The notes beneath the pieces are model-generated. The model searched no databases, was not told the DNA's origin, and was given only the letters and a program-made list of their open reading frames with translations. The position numbers and the translations under genes were made by a program. DNA of 63,043 nt. It comes from an uncultured Olsenella sp. GTDB lineage: Bacteria > Actinomycetota > Coriobacteriia > Coriobacteriales > Atopobiaceae. Location: positions 1 to 63,043 of the forward strand of contig CASEVE010000009.1 in assembly GCA_949291295.1 (NCBI GenBank), given 5' to 3'. Positions 40,908 through 50,304 of the stretch are shown here, piece by piece (the first letter of the stretch is position 1; each line of letters opens with the position of its first letter).

Positions 40908-43900
40908 CTACGCCACGAGAACCTTGCCCCGACGGCCTACGAGGTCGGTCATCTCGGCGAGAAGGACCATGTTGCGCGCATCGATTCTCGTGGGGAGCTC
41001 CATGCGCATGACGTCGCCCGTCGTTGCCTCGACGCGCAGCTCAACGCGGTCGAGGCCGGGGTAGCGTCCCAAGATGGAGCCGAGGCTGTCCATGTAGGTT
41101 CGCGTGAGCAGAGCGGCGGGGATGTTCACCTCGAGGACCTTGGGGCGGTTGCTCTTCTCGTCTAAGATGAGCGGCTCCACGTTCATGCAGATGATCTGGT
41201 TTCCGCGGTCCCCGCGCTCGAGCTTGCCCTCCACCTTCACAAAGACGTCGCCGGAGCTCTCGCCGGTCTCCTCGTCCACCTGGCCCACGAGCGCGCTCGC
41301 GCACTTCTTGTAGAGCTTGGGGAAGACGACGAGCGTGACCTCGCCCTCCATGTCCTCGAGGGTCACGATGGCCATGGGGTCGCCGTTCTTGGTGGTCTTC
41401 TTCTGGACGGCCGTGACCATGCCGGCAAGGCGGATGACCTTGCCCTCGGGCACCTTGAAGCGCTCGTGGACGGCGCCGGAGGGGTCGGTATACTCCTCGG
41501 AGACCTCGATGTCGGCCACGGTGAAGTCGCGGTTCTTGGCGAGCGCGTACTCGTACGGACGCAGCGGGTGGTCGGAGACGTAGAGACCCAGAACCTCGTG
41601 CTCCTTTGCCAGCTTGACCGAGCGGTCCCACTCCACGCCGTCCGGCTCGGGCACGGTGTTCTCAAAGCCCGAGCCCTCCACGTCGCCAAAGAGGTCAAAC
41701 ATCGAGAACTGCCCGGCGGCGCGCACCTTCTGGCGCTTGGCCGCGGCATCAATGATGTTCTCGGGGTTGGTCTTGTCAACGAAGCGCATGAGCTGCATGC
41801 GGGTGTAGCCCGTGGAGTCAAAGGCGCCAGCGCAGATGAGCGCCTCGACCACGCGGCGGTTTGCCTGACCGGAGTCCATGCGGTCCACGAAGTCATGGAG
41901 GTTCTTGAAGGGGCCGCTCTTCTCGCGCTCCGCCATGATGGCCTCGCCCACGCCCTCGCCCACGCCGCGGATGCCGGCAAAGCCGAAGCGCACGCCCTCG
42001 CTCGTGGCCGTGAAGTCGCGGCCGGACTCGTTGATGTCCGGCGGCAGAATGGCCACGCCCTCGTGGCGATACGCCGTGACGTAGTGGACGATCTTGTCGG
42101 TCTTGCCCATGTAGGACGTGAGGACCGAGGCCATGTACTCGCGCGGGTAGTGGGCCTTGAGCCAGGCCGTCTGCATGACGAGGATGGCGTAGCCGGCCGA
42201 GTGGCTCTTGTTGAAGGCGTAGGACGCGAACTCCAAGACGTCGTCCCAGATCTTCTGGGCGGTCTCCTTCTTGTAGTCGTTCTTGACGGCGCCGTTCATC
42301 CAGTGGTCGTAGGTGGTCTCGTCCTTGCCGTCGTCCCAGTGGAAGACCGTGTCGGTGAGGAGCTTGATCTTCTTCTTGGCCACGGGCTTTCGGATGCGGC
42401 TATCCGACTCGCCGGCCGAAAAACCCGACATCTTCATCGAGATCTTCATAACCTGCTCCTGGTAGACCATGGTGCCGTAGGTCTCACCCAGGATGTCATC
42501 AAGGCGCGGGTCGTAGGAGACGGCCTCCTCGCGCCCGTTCATGCGGTTGATGTAGCTCGTAACCATGCCAGCACCCAAGGGGCCGGGGCGGTAGAGGGCG
42601 ATCAACGCGACCACCTGCTTGTACTCGGTGGGGCGCATGTTCTTGATCGTGGAGGTCATGCCGGCGGACTCGATCTGGAAGACACCGGCCGTGCGGCCCT
42701 CGCGCATGAGCTTGTAGATCTCTGGGTCATCGAAGGGAATCTCGTCGACGTTGATGTCAATGCCATGGTTGGCCTTGATGTTGGCGAGCGCCTTGGAGAT
42801 GACCGTGAGGGTTCGAAGCCCCAGGAAGTCCATCTTGAGCAGGCCCATGTCAGCCACGGAGTGGCCCTCGTACTGGGTGATCTCAACGCCGCCCTTGGTG
42901 TCGACCTTTGTGGGCACGTGGTCGTTTACCGGCGTGGGGGCAATGAGGACGGCGCAGGCGTGCACGCCCTCGCCGCGGTGAAGTCCCTCGATGGAGAGCG
43001 CCGCGTCGATGATGGAGCGCATGTCGGCATCGTTTTTGTAGGCGTCCTCAAAGTCCGGGGAGTACTGGTCGGGGGCCTTCTCGGACTTGTGGAGCGCGTG
43101 GTCGAGCGTGAGCTTGGGGTCGTTGGCGAGCATCTTGGAGAGCTTCTGGCCCTGCCAGACGGGGAAGTTCAGCACGCGCGCGGCGTCGTTGATGGCCTGC
43201 TTGGCCTTGATCGTGGAGTAGGTGATGACGTGGCAGACGCGCTCGGGGCCGTAGAGCTGGCGCACGTGCTCCACGACCTCGAGGCGACGCTCATCGTCGA
43301 AGTCCATATCGATATCGGGCATCTCGGAGCGCTGCGGTGAGAGGAAGCGCTCGAACATGAGGCCGTTCTCGAGCGGGTCGAAGGTGGTGATGTCCATCGC
43401 GTAGGCAACGATGGCGCCGGCCGCAGACCCGCGGCCCGGACCTACGCCGATGCCGTTCCTCTTGGCCCAGCGCACGTACTCCTGGACGATGAGGAAGTAG
43501 TCCGCAAAGCCCTTCTCGCAGATGACCTTGTACTCGTACTCAAAGCGCTCCTTGACGTTCTCGCCGCCAATCTCAAGCTCGCGCCAGTTCTCGCCATAGC
43601 GCTTGGCAAGACCCGTCTCGCACTCCTCGCGGAAGCGCTCCTCCGAGGTCTCGCCAGGCTCGAGATCCGGGAACTTGGGCAGGTACATGTGGGTCCAGTC
43701 GAGCTCAAAGCTGCACTTCTCGGCCACCTCGAGCGTGTTGTCTATGACCTCGGGGCACCACGAGAAGAGCTCACGCATCTCCTGCTCGCTCTTGATGTAG
43801 AACTCGGTGCCAGTCATGCGCTTGCGGTTCTCGTCATCGAGCTTGGAGGCGGTGCCGATGCAGGAGAGCACGTCCTGGGTGGGCGCGTCCTCGCGCGTGA

Positions 43901-44738
43901 GGTAGTGGTTGTCGTTGGTGGCGATGACCTTGATGCCCAGCTCGTGGCCGAGCCTCACGATCTGCTCGGAGAGGGTGCGGTCGGTAAACCCGCCCCAGTT
44001 GGGGTCCGCGAGACCGTGGTCCTGGACCTCAAGGTAGAAGTCCTCCCCAAAGATCTCCTTGTACGTGAGGGCCCAGCGGCGCGCCTCCTCGGGCTGGCCG
44101 GCAAAGTACATGCGCGGGATGATGCCCGAGACGCACGCCGAGGTGCAGATGATGCCCTCGTGGTAGCGACGCAGCATGTCGAGGGTGGTGCGCGGGTAGT
44201 AGTAGAACATGTCGCCGGAGGCCGCCTCGCTCATCATCTTCATGAGGTTGACGTAGCCGGTCTCGTTCTTGGCAAGCAGGATCAGGTGATAGCGGTGCTG
44301 CTTGGTGCCCTTCTCGATGCAGTCGTCCGTGATGAAGTAGGCCTCGCAGCCAAAGATGGGCTTGATCATGAGGGAGGGCCGGTTGGCGCGCACGGCCTCC
44401 AGGTCGCCCGTCTCGTTCCAGATCTTGACGTCGGAGGCCCACTGCGCGTGGACGCGATCGTGCAGCGGCGCGTCCTCGGCGTCCGGCTCGGGCTCCTCGA
44501 GCTCCCAGCCCTTCTGGAAGCACTCGAGGTCGTGCTTCCACTGGTGCATGTCCTTCTGGCCGTCGTTGTACTTGCGGCACTCCAGGTCAAAGTCCGGGAT
44601 GCCAAACATATAGCCGTGATCGGTGAGGGCAAGGGCCGGCATGCCCAGGTCAACGGCACGCTTGACCATATCCGAGACGCGCGTGGCGGCATCGAGGATC
44701 GAGAAGTCCGAGTGGTTGTGCAGGTGGACGAATGCCAT
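40908..44738 (-). CDS. dnaE: DNA polymerase III alpha subunit
   Basis: 1276 aa. PHP domain with HLHNHSDFSILD and LTDHG, then the palm with PDIDMDF near residues 472-478, GPGRGSAAGAIV, the fingers GVFQIESAGM and SYAFNKSHSAGYA, and a C-terminal OB domain (LAGMVTAVQKKTTKNG). The chromosomal replicase of the family DnaE1. The PHP metal residues look intact, so a proofreading exonuclease function is possible. An insertion of about 60 acidic residues (near 60-125) breaks the PHP domain compared with E. coli DnaE. Confidence 0.97.
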   Translation of the reverse strand: MAFVHLHNHSDFSILDAATRVSDMVKRAVDLGMPALALTDHGYMFGIPDFDLECRKYNDGQKDMHQWKHDLECFQKGWELEEPEPDAEDAPLHDRVHAQWASDVKIWNETGDLEAVRANRPSLMIKPIFGCEAYFITDDCIEKGTKQHRYHLILLAKNETGYVNLMKMMSEAASGDMFYYYPRTTLDMLRRYHEGIICTSACVSGIIPRMYFAGQPEEARRWALTYKEIFGEDFYLEVQDHGLADPNWGGFTDRTLSEQIVRLGHELGIKVIATNDNHYLTREDAPTQDVLSCIGTASKLDDENRKRMTGTEFYIKSEQEMRELFSWCPEVIDNTLEVAEKCSFELDWTHMYLPKFPDLEPGETSEERFREECETGLAKRYGENWRELEIGGENVKERFEYEYKVICEKGFADYFLIVQEYVRWAKRNGIGVGPGRGSAAGAIVAYAMDITTFDPLENGLMFERFLSPQRSEMPDIDMDFDDERRLEVVEHVRQLYGPERVCHVITYSTIKAKQAINDAARVLNFPVWQGQKLSKMLANDPKLTLDHALHKSEKAPDQYSPDFEDAYKNDADMRSIIDAALSIEGLHRGEGVHACAVLIAPTPVNDHVPTKVDTKGGVEITQYEGHSVADMGLLKMDFLGLRTLTVISKALANIKANHGIDINVDEIPFDDPEIYKLMREGRTAGVFQIESAGMTSTIKNMRPTEYKQVVALIALYRPGPLGAGMVTSYINRMNGREEAVSYDPRLDDILGETYGTMVYQEQVMKISMKMSGFSAGESDSRIRKPVAKKKIKLLTDTVFHWDDGKDETTYDHWMNGAVKNDYKKETAQKIWDDVLEFASYAFNKSHSAGYAILVMQTAWLKAHYPREYMASVLTSYMGKTDKIVHYVTAYRHEGVAILPPDINESGRDFTATSEGVRFGFAGIRGVGEGVGEAIMAEREKSGPFKNLHDFVDRMDSGQANRRVVEALICAGAFDSTGYTRMQLMRFVDKTNPENIIDAAAKRQKVRAAGQFSMFDLFGDVEGSGFENTVPEPDGVEWDRSVKLAKEHEVLGLYVSDHPLRPYEYALAKNRDFTVADIEVSEEYTDPSGAVHERFKVPEGKVIRLAGMVTAVQKKTTKNGDPMAIVTLEDMEGEVTLVVFPKLYKKCASALVGQVDEETGESSGDVFVKVEGKLERGDRGNQIICMNVEPLILDEKSNRPKVLEVNIPAALLTRTYMDSLGSILGRYPGLDRVELRVEATTGDVMRMELPTRIDARNMVLLAEMTDLVGRRGKVLVA

Positions 44739-44916
44739 GCGGCAGGCTCCCGTCAGTCTCTGGAAGATTCGTGTCAGCTAGATGGAAGATTCGCATTGTC
44801 TAGCATAGCCGAAGGGCAGGACAACGGGCGGCGGCGAACTGCTGCTCCGAGCTGCGGAGCATTGCGTTTCCGCAGGTGCGAGAATTACAAAATCTCTTTC
44901 TTCCCCACAAAGGGGC

Positions 44917-45211
44917 GGGGACGCGAGCCGACGGTTCTTCTCGGCAAAGCGTCGGGAGCGGTCCCCTCACAACAAAACGGGGACGCGAACCGACGGTTCC
45001 TGCGAGAAAAGCGTCGGCGTCGGTCCCCTTGCAACGAAGCGGGGACGCAGGTCGACGGTTCTTCTCGGCAATGTGTCGGAAAACGTCCCCGTCTCAAGTG
45101 GGGACGCGCGGCGACAATCTGGCGAGAAAAACTGTCGGCTCGCGTCCATGCCTTACCAAGCGGGGACCCACGCCGACACTTTGCGCGGCCAAACTGTCGG
45201 CGTCGGTCCCC
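44917..45211. repeat. Five-unit array of 50-nt palindromes (GGGGAC/GTCCCC family)
   Basis: Units at 44917-44966, 44979-45028, 45041-45090, 45100-45149 and 45162-45211: exactly 50 nt each with spacers of 12, 12, 9 and 12 nt. Arm GGGGACGCGAGCCGACGGTT, loop CTTCTCGGCA, then a complementary arm ending GGTCCCC. Within units the arm ends and the CGAC/GTCG core are conserved while the middle varies. It lies between dnaE and the stop of the nuclease-like gene at 45228. Nothing gene-like in 44739-45227. Confidence 0.93.
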
Positions 45212-45227
45212 AAACCAGATTCCTCAG

Positions 45228-46283
45228 CTACGCACCGCGGCGAAGCTTCTCCCAATTGGGGAGCACGTGGGCGTTATCAGGAAAAGCAAGCGCCGAGCCG
45301 CGCCTGGGAACGCCGTACTCATCGAGAAGCGCCGCAAACTGCTCAGGCCGCCCGGTGAGCCCAAATCGAAACCTCATCACGGAAACGTCGTACAGGGTAA
45401 TCCGCGAGCCCCTGGTCTTCTCGTCGGAGAGCACCTCATCGAGGCTGCGACCACGGGTCATCTCCTCGACCACGTACTTGTCGGTTCCGTCCAGCTCTCC
45501 AAGGATCACGACGCCGTCCCTTCGAACCCAGCAGAAGTCCGCACGAAACGGCTCACCGCCCTCAACGAGATTTGGAACCTCAACCTGCAGCTCGGGGCGT
45601 GCATAGCCAAGCAGGAGCATGTGCGCGCGGGCTATCGACTCCCCGCCGTTCTCGCTTCTTGGGTCCGTCCAGGAAAGCGTTCCGAGCGCCTGCTCCTTTC
45701 CCCGTGACCTGTCACGAAGTCCCTCGACATAACGCATGATGCCACCCTGAGACACCACTTCCCTCCTGATTGCGGAATCCGCCATTCCGAGCCCGCGGGG
45801 AAAGTCCGTGGAACGCAGGCAGTCGTAGATTGTCCTTTCGGGCGTGGTTACACGAATACCCTCTATGACCTCGATGTCCTTTGACGGGCGCTCCTCGCTC
45901 AGAACCGCGTGCCTGCAAATCAGCCGAGAGTTTCCCCTGTGTGCCGCGCGAGTCGTGGCGAGGTGAATGCGATCTTGCAGGCTCCAGGAGACGTCAACGC
46001 CATACGCAACCGCTGCGGTTGGGCCGCAGAAGACCCAATCCGGATGGAGCGCCTGAAGTCCGCGAACAACGAAGAGGGTCCTGGCATCCCGGTCCATCTT
46101 TGCCCAGACGTCCGCACGAACATACAGACCGCGCGCCGGCGAGAAGACCATGCCGCCCTGGGCCCTGCGCTCAAGGGCGCGCTGAAGCGAATCCGCGTCC
46201 TTCTCGGAAAGCACGAGACAGCTGCCCCGCTCCGCAGCGTCATCGAGCAGCGCCCCCAGCTCCCTGTCTACACGTTGACTCAT
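45228..46283 (-). CDS. AbiEi-like/PD-(D/E)XK nuclease-like protein, copy 2
   Basis: 351 aa, the same length as the protein at 25152, with the same residues: E215 (ENGGESIAR), Q233 (PELQVEV), D249 (FRADFCW), E263 and K269 (LGELDGTDK). The C-terminal half is clearly more conserved between the two copies than the N-terminal half. Start ATG after GGGGGGAC. N-terminus resembles AbiEi winged-helix antitoxins (VFSPARGLYV, FCGPTAAVAYGVD). It is bracketed by 50-nt palindrome arrays at 44917-45211 and 46530-46739. Probable DNA-binding nuclease; not experimentally described as far as I know. Confidence 0.6.
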   Translation of the reverse strand: MSQRVDRELGALLDDAAERGSCLVLSEKDADSLQRALERRAQGGMVFSPARGLYVRADVWAKMDRDARTLFVVRGLQALHPDWVFCGPTAAVAYGVDVSWSLQDRIHLATTRAAHRGNSRLICRHAVLSEERPSKDIEVIEGIRVTTPERTIYDCLRSTDFPRGLGMADSAIRREVVSQGGIMRYVEGLRDRSRGKEQALGTLSWTDPRSENGGESIARAHMLLLGYARPELQVEVPNLVEGGEPFRADFCWVRRDGVVILGELDGTDKYVVEEMTRGRSLDEVLSDEKTRGSRITLYDVSVMRFRFGLTGRPEQFAALLDEYGVPRRGSALAFPDNAHVLPNWEKLRRGA

Positions 46284-46529
46284 CTGTCCCCCCCGAGAGG
46301 CACATTCTTTCGCAAGGAGGCAATTTCTGTCTGACACGGAGCTGACCGTAATCTTCCACGCGGATGCAATAGCGAAGAAAGGGCTGGTCAGGTGCATCGG
46401 TGCGCGTCCGCGGCGCGCTGTTTGGGGAGAAGTGAGATCGCAGGCGGGGGCATTGCGTCGGCGAGCGGTAGATCATCCAACGAGTGTCGTGGGCCTGCGT
46501 GATTTTGTGGGTTCTAATCGTCACTTTAC

Positions 46530-46739
46530 GGTCTGGAACCGTCGGGATTGGTCCCCACTCCGTAATTTGGGGACGCGGGGCGACGGTTTTTCTCGGCAAA
46601 GTGTCGGGAGCGGTCCTCGCTTCTTGCGGGGACGCGGGGCGACGGTTTCTGTGAGAAAAGTGTCGGCGTCGGTCCCCGCTCAATAAAACGGGGACGCGGG
46701 CCGACGGTTTAGCGAGAAGAACCGTCGGCCCGCGTCCCC
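46530..46739. repeat. Three-and-a-half unit array of 50-nt palindromes (GGGGAC/GTCCCC family)
   Basis: Half unit at 46530-46556 and full units at 46569-46618, 46628-46677 and 46690-46739, each 50 nt. The last is a perfect palindrome with 20-bp arms (GGGGACGCGGGCCGACGGTT) and loop TAGCGAGAAG, and it probably terminates addA, whose stop is 43 bp away. It is on the opposite side of the nuclease-like gene 45228-46283 from the array at 44917. In 46284-46529 I see no gene and only weak promoter-like sequence. Confidence 0.92.
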
Positions 46740-46782
46740 AATTGGCGAGAAGAGCCGCGTGCCGAAGAGCCGCGTGCCCCCG

Positions 46783-49700
46783 TCACGCACCAAACGCGTA
46801 GCGGGCAACGAGAGGCTCGTCGGGAGTATCCGGGTCGTCACGCTCCACGCACACAAAGGCACACTCCACCGCAGAGAAGCCCTCAGCGAGAAGAACCCCG
46901 GCGTAGAACTCCGCCTGCATCGCGTGGCGCGCACGGACCTCCTCGGGCGAGAGCCCGGCATCACCGGTCTTGTAATCCACCACGAGCGCCCGGCGGGCAG
47001 CCGCATCGGTGCAGAGAAGGTCAATCGCGCCCTCGAGGTAGTCTCCGTGCGGCGAGTCCACCCGCTGGAAGAACGGCACCTCAGAGCGCACAGACGGCCA
47101 GCTCAGCGCCTCGGCGCGCAGGCTCGAGCGCTCCCAGCGCGCGAGCGCGGCCCTGAGGCGGCCCCCCGTGCGGGAGGAGAGATTCCAGCGCCGCACCTGG
47201 GCGGCCACGCGAGCGTCGTCAACGGCGCGCCCGGACTCCACCATTGCCTGCGCGAGCTCGTGGAAGGCAGATCCGAGGTTAGTGGCTCGGTCGGAATCCT
47301 CGGTCGAGGGGGCACCCTCCGCCTCAGCGTCGCGCTGCTCGCGCGTTGGAGCGGGCGGAGTCCCCCGCTCGATGTCAAGGGCAGCGTGCACGCTCGAGTA
47401 GCTAAAGACACCGTCACGAGGACGCCACGAGGCAGGAGCGCCAAGAGAGGCCGAGCAGTCGGAAGCATAGATCCCAAAGGGCTGGGTGCCCTTCTCGCCC
47501 GATGTCTCAGTCTCAAGGCCCAGGCGCACCACCTCGGCGGCCTCCGCGGGAAGCTCTCCGTCAAAGCCGGCGAGTTCGCCGGCGGAGTCTGCGACCGTGC
47601 GCTTCTCGGCACCCCTGCCCTCGTCCTCAACGACCACGCAGCGCAGACGCGCAGGAGCAGATCCGCCGTAGTCCAGCATGCGAACACCGGGTGTGGCAAC
47701 CCACTCGCCGCCGCAGAGCGCCTCGAGCGTCGAGGCGGCAAGCGCCGAGGAGACGCCCTCCTTGCCCGACGCCCCCGCAACGCCCACGACAAGCGCCTCT
47801 CGGGCGCGAGTGAGCGCAACGTAGAGCAGGCGCGCCTTCTCTCGTGCCTCGGCATCCTCGTCCTGGGCGCGCAGGGAAAGATAGCGGGCAGCAAGCGGCA
47901 TCTTCGCGCTCTTGTCGGCACTCTCCTCGAGCTCCTCCGGGTCAACGTCGGAGAGCTTGGGGGCGTCCTTCGGCCGCAGCACAAAGCGCCCCGCGTCCGA
48001 GCCCGACCCCATCACCAGCTGCGCGTCGGAATGGGGGTTGCCCCAGCACTCCGCAACCGCGCAGACGCCAAACTCAAGACCCTTTGAGGCGTGCACCGTC
48101 ATGACGCGCACGGTGCCGCCGCCCGCGCCCTCCTCGCCCGCAAGCGATGCGGGCGGAACCTTGGCGGCGGCAAGCCAGAGGTCAAACTCCGTGGCGGCAC
48201 GCGCGGCTCCCAGGCCAAGAACGTCGGTGAGGTCGCGCACGTAGCGGATGGCGGCAAGCACGTTTGCCGCGCGAGCCAGACCCTCCGTGCCGCCGGCCTC
48301 GAGGCGCGCAAGCCAGCCGGAGTCGCGCACCACGTCCGCGCACACGTCTGCCACGGGACGCCTGCGCACCTCGTCAAGGGCGCGGGAGAGAACCTCATGT
48401 GCCCTCGTCAGCCGAACCGACGGCACGCGCGCGCCAAAAAACGTCATGTCCGCAAGGCCACGGTCGATGGAGCGCTTGGTGGGGGCGTCGAGCTTGTCCT
48501 GGGTTCGTGTGCCCAGGTCGCAGAAATCGTTTGCATCGAGACCAAACATCTCACTCGCGAGCAGCGGGAAGAGGCCGGATTGCGTGTCGGCGGGGTTGGC
48601 GAGCGTATGGAGCAGGGCGCGCACCACCTTGACCTCGTCGGTCGCGGTGAAGGTTGAGCCGCCTGTGACCACGCACTCCATCCCCCGTGCGCGCACCGCA
48701 TCGATGTAGAGATCAGCATTGGTGGTCACACCCAGAAGCAGGGCCATGTCACCGGGGCGCTCCCCCGCGTCGCGATAGCGTGCGAGGGCATCGGCAATCT
48801 GGGCCGCCATCGTTGCCGTCTGATGGCGGCTCGCCCGACCGGCACGACCCTTGCCCGCACAGACCTCGATGTCAATGCGCGGCAGGTCACGAGCGCGATA
48901 GCAATCGGTGCGCTCGGGGTTGGCGTCAAGGTGCATGAACTGCGGCATGGCGCCGTGCGCAGGGGTGTTGCCACCCGTACAGACCCGCTCCACGAGCGCG
49001 AGGACGTCGGCGTGGCTGCGGTAGTTGGTATCAAGGCGCACCAGGTTCTTCTCGCCCACCTGTGCTCCCCGGCCGTAGAACACCTCAACGTTTGCGCCGC
49101 GAAAGCGGTAGATCGACTGCTGGGCGTCACCGACGGTGCAGAGGTGCCGGGCGTCGTGCCCGGAGAGAAGCCCGATGAGCTCCAACTGCATATCGTCGGT
49201 ATCCTGGAACTCGTCGACCATCACAAGGCGGAAGCGCCCCGCGTAGTTGCGGCGAACCTCCTCGTCGTCACGCACGGCGAGAAGGGCCAGGCGCACGAGG
49301 TCGTCGTTGTCGAGACAGCTCTGCTCGCGCTTGACCTGCTCGTAGCGGTCCTCCACGCGTCGGGCAAGCTCAAGCAGCAGGTCGGCGAGGGGCGCGACGC
49401 GGACAAAGGCAACCTCGGCGCGAGCGAGCGCAAGAGCAGACTTTGCGGCGGACACCGCCTCCTTGATCGCGCCGCGCGCCTGCGGCAGCGAAATGCTCGC
49501 GAGCGCCGACTCCAACGCCTCTGGCGAAAGACCGTCGGCTTTATCCTGAAGGGCACGCAGCGTCTCGAGCGCAGGGCCCACCTTCTCGGCCGCAGCGGCC
49601 GTGAGGCGCTGTGCGCCCAGCTCCTCCACGCGCATCGCGAGGTCGCGCACGGCCTCACGCACAGACGCAGGCGACCAGGAGGCAGGTTCGAGCGCGCTCA

Positions 49701-50304
49701 CGCCCCCCGAGAGAGAGCGTCCCGCACCAACGAGCCGGCTGACGAGCCCCATCGCTGCGCTGTATCCACTCTGAGGCGAATAGGTTCCCAGGTCGTACTC
49801 GGCAAAGACGGGGGCAAACTCCTCGCTTCGGCGAGCCTCGCGCATGACCTCGTCCATCGCGCGGTCAAAAAGGGCCGCCTGACGCGAGTCTGCCACCACC
49901 TCAAACTTGGGATCGAGCCCCAGGTCGAGCGCGTGGCGCGAGAGTATGCGCCGACACATGCCATGAATCGTTGAGATCCAGGCATCATCGACGGCAAGCG
50001 CCGCCTCCCCCATTCCCGCGCGGCGCAGCGTGGTGCGGACGCGCTCCTTGATCTCGCGGGCGGCGGCCTCGGTGAAGGTGATCACGAGCACCTGGTCAAG
50101 CCCGCTCAGGAAGGGCGCCCCACCCTCGCCGGAGCCCGGGGAGAGTGCCCAGGCGATGCGCTGCGTGAGGGTAAAGGTCTTGCCCGACCCAGCGCCCGCC
50201 TCCACAAAGAGCGGCTCGTCAAGAGTCTTGGCAATCGCACGCTGGCGATCGTTGAGGTCGGAGAGGTCGATGGCAGGCGCGGCCCCGAGGTTCTTCTCGC
50301 TCAC
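46783..50304 (-). CDS. addA: AddA-like helicase-nuclease subunit (RecB family)
   Basis: 1173 aa. UvrD/RecB helicase: Walker A VEAGAGSGKT at about 34-43, motif II near VMVDEFQDTDD, and motif VI LLYVALTRARE. The C-terminal RecB-like nuclease has GAIDLLCTDAAARRALVVDYKTGD, with the D and K of the PD-(D/E)XK site. Together with the adjacent AddB it forms the double-strand break resection enzyme that recognises a Chi-like sequence. The ATG overlaps the addB stop by 4 bp. Confidence 0.92.
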   Translation of the reverse strand: MSEKNLGAAPAIDLSDLNDRQRAIAKTLDEPLFVEAGAGSGKTFTLTQRIAWALSPGSGEGGAPFLSGLDQVLVITFTEAAAREIKERVRTTLRRAGMGEAALAVDDAWISTIHGMCRRILSRHALDLGLDPKFEVVADSRQAALFDRAMDEVMREARRSEEFAPVFAEYDLGTYSPQSGYSAAMGLVSRLVGAGRSLSGGVSALEPASWSPASVREAVRDLAMRVEELGAQRLTAAAAEKVGPALETLRALQDKADGLSPEALESALASISLPQARGAIKEAVSAAKSALALARAEVAFVRVAPLADLLLELARRVEDRYEQVKREQSCLDNDDLVRLALLAVRDDEEVRRNYAGRFRLVMVDEFQDTDDMQLELIGLLSGHDARHLCTVGDAQQSIYRFRGANVEVFYGRGAQVGEKNLVRLDTNYRSHADVLALVERVCTGGNTPAHGAMPQFMHLDANPERTDCYRARDLPRIDIEVCAGKGRAGRASRHQTATMAAQIADALARYRDAGERPGDMALLLGVTTNADLYIDAVRARGMECVVTGGSTFTATDEVKVVRALLHTLANPADTQSGLFPLLASEMFGLDANDFCDLGTRTQDKLDAPTKRSIDRGLADMTFFGARVPSVRLTRAHEVLSRALDEVRRRPVADVCADVVRDSGWLARLEAGGTEGLARAANVLAAIRYVRDLTDVLGLGAARAATEFDLWLAAAKVPPASLAGEEGAGGGTVRVMTVHASKGLEFGVCAVAECWGNPHSDAQLVMGSGSDAGRFVLRPKDAPKLSDVDPEELEESADKSAKMPLAARYLSLRAQDEDAEAREKARLLYVALTRAREALVVGVAGASGKEGVSSALAASTLEALCGGEWVATPGVRMLDYGGSAPARLRCVVVEDEGRGAEKRTVADSAGELAGFDGELPAEAAEVVRLGLETETSGEKGTQPFGIYASDCSASLGAPASWRPRDGVFSYSSVHAALDIERGTPPAPTREQRDAEAEGAPSTEDSDRATNLGSAFHELAQAMVESGRAVDDARVAAQVRRWNLSSRTGGRLRAALARWERSSLRAEALSWPSVRSEVPFFQRVDSPHGDYLEGAIDLLCTDAAARRALVVDYKTGDAGLSPEEVRARHAMQAEFYAGVLLAEGFSAVECAFVCVERDDPDTPDEPLVARYAFGA

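Noticed and set aside
44917..46739. The regular 50-nt repeats as a CRISPR array
   Set aside because: Spacers are only 9-13 nt, units are palindromic and vary in the middle, and no cas gene is present.
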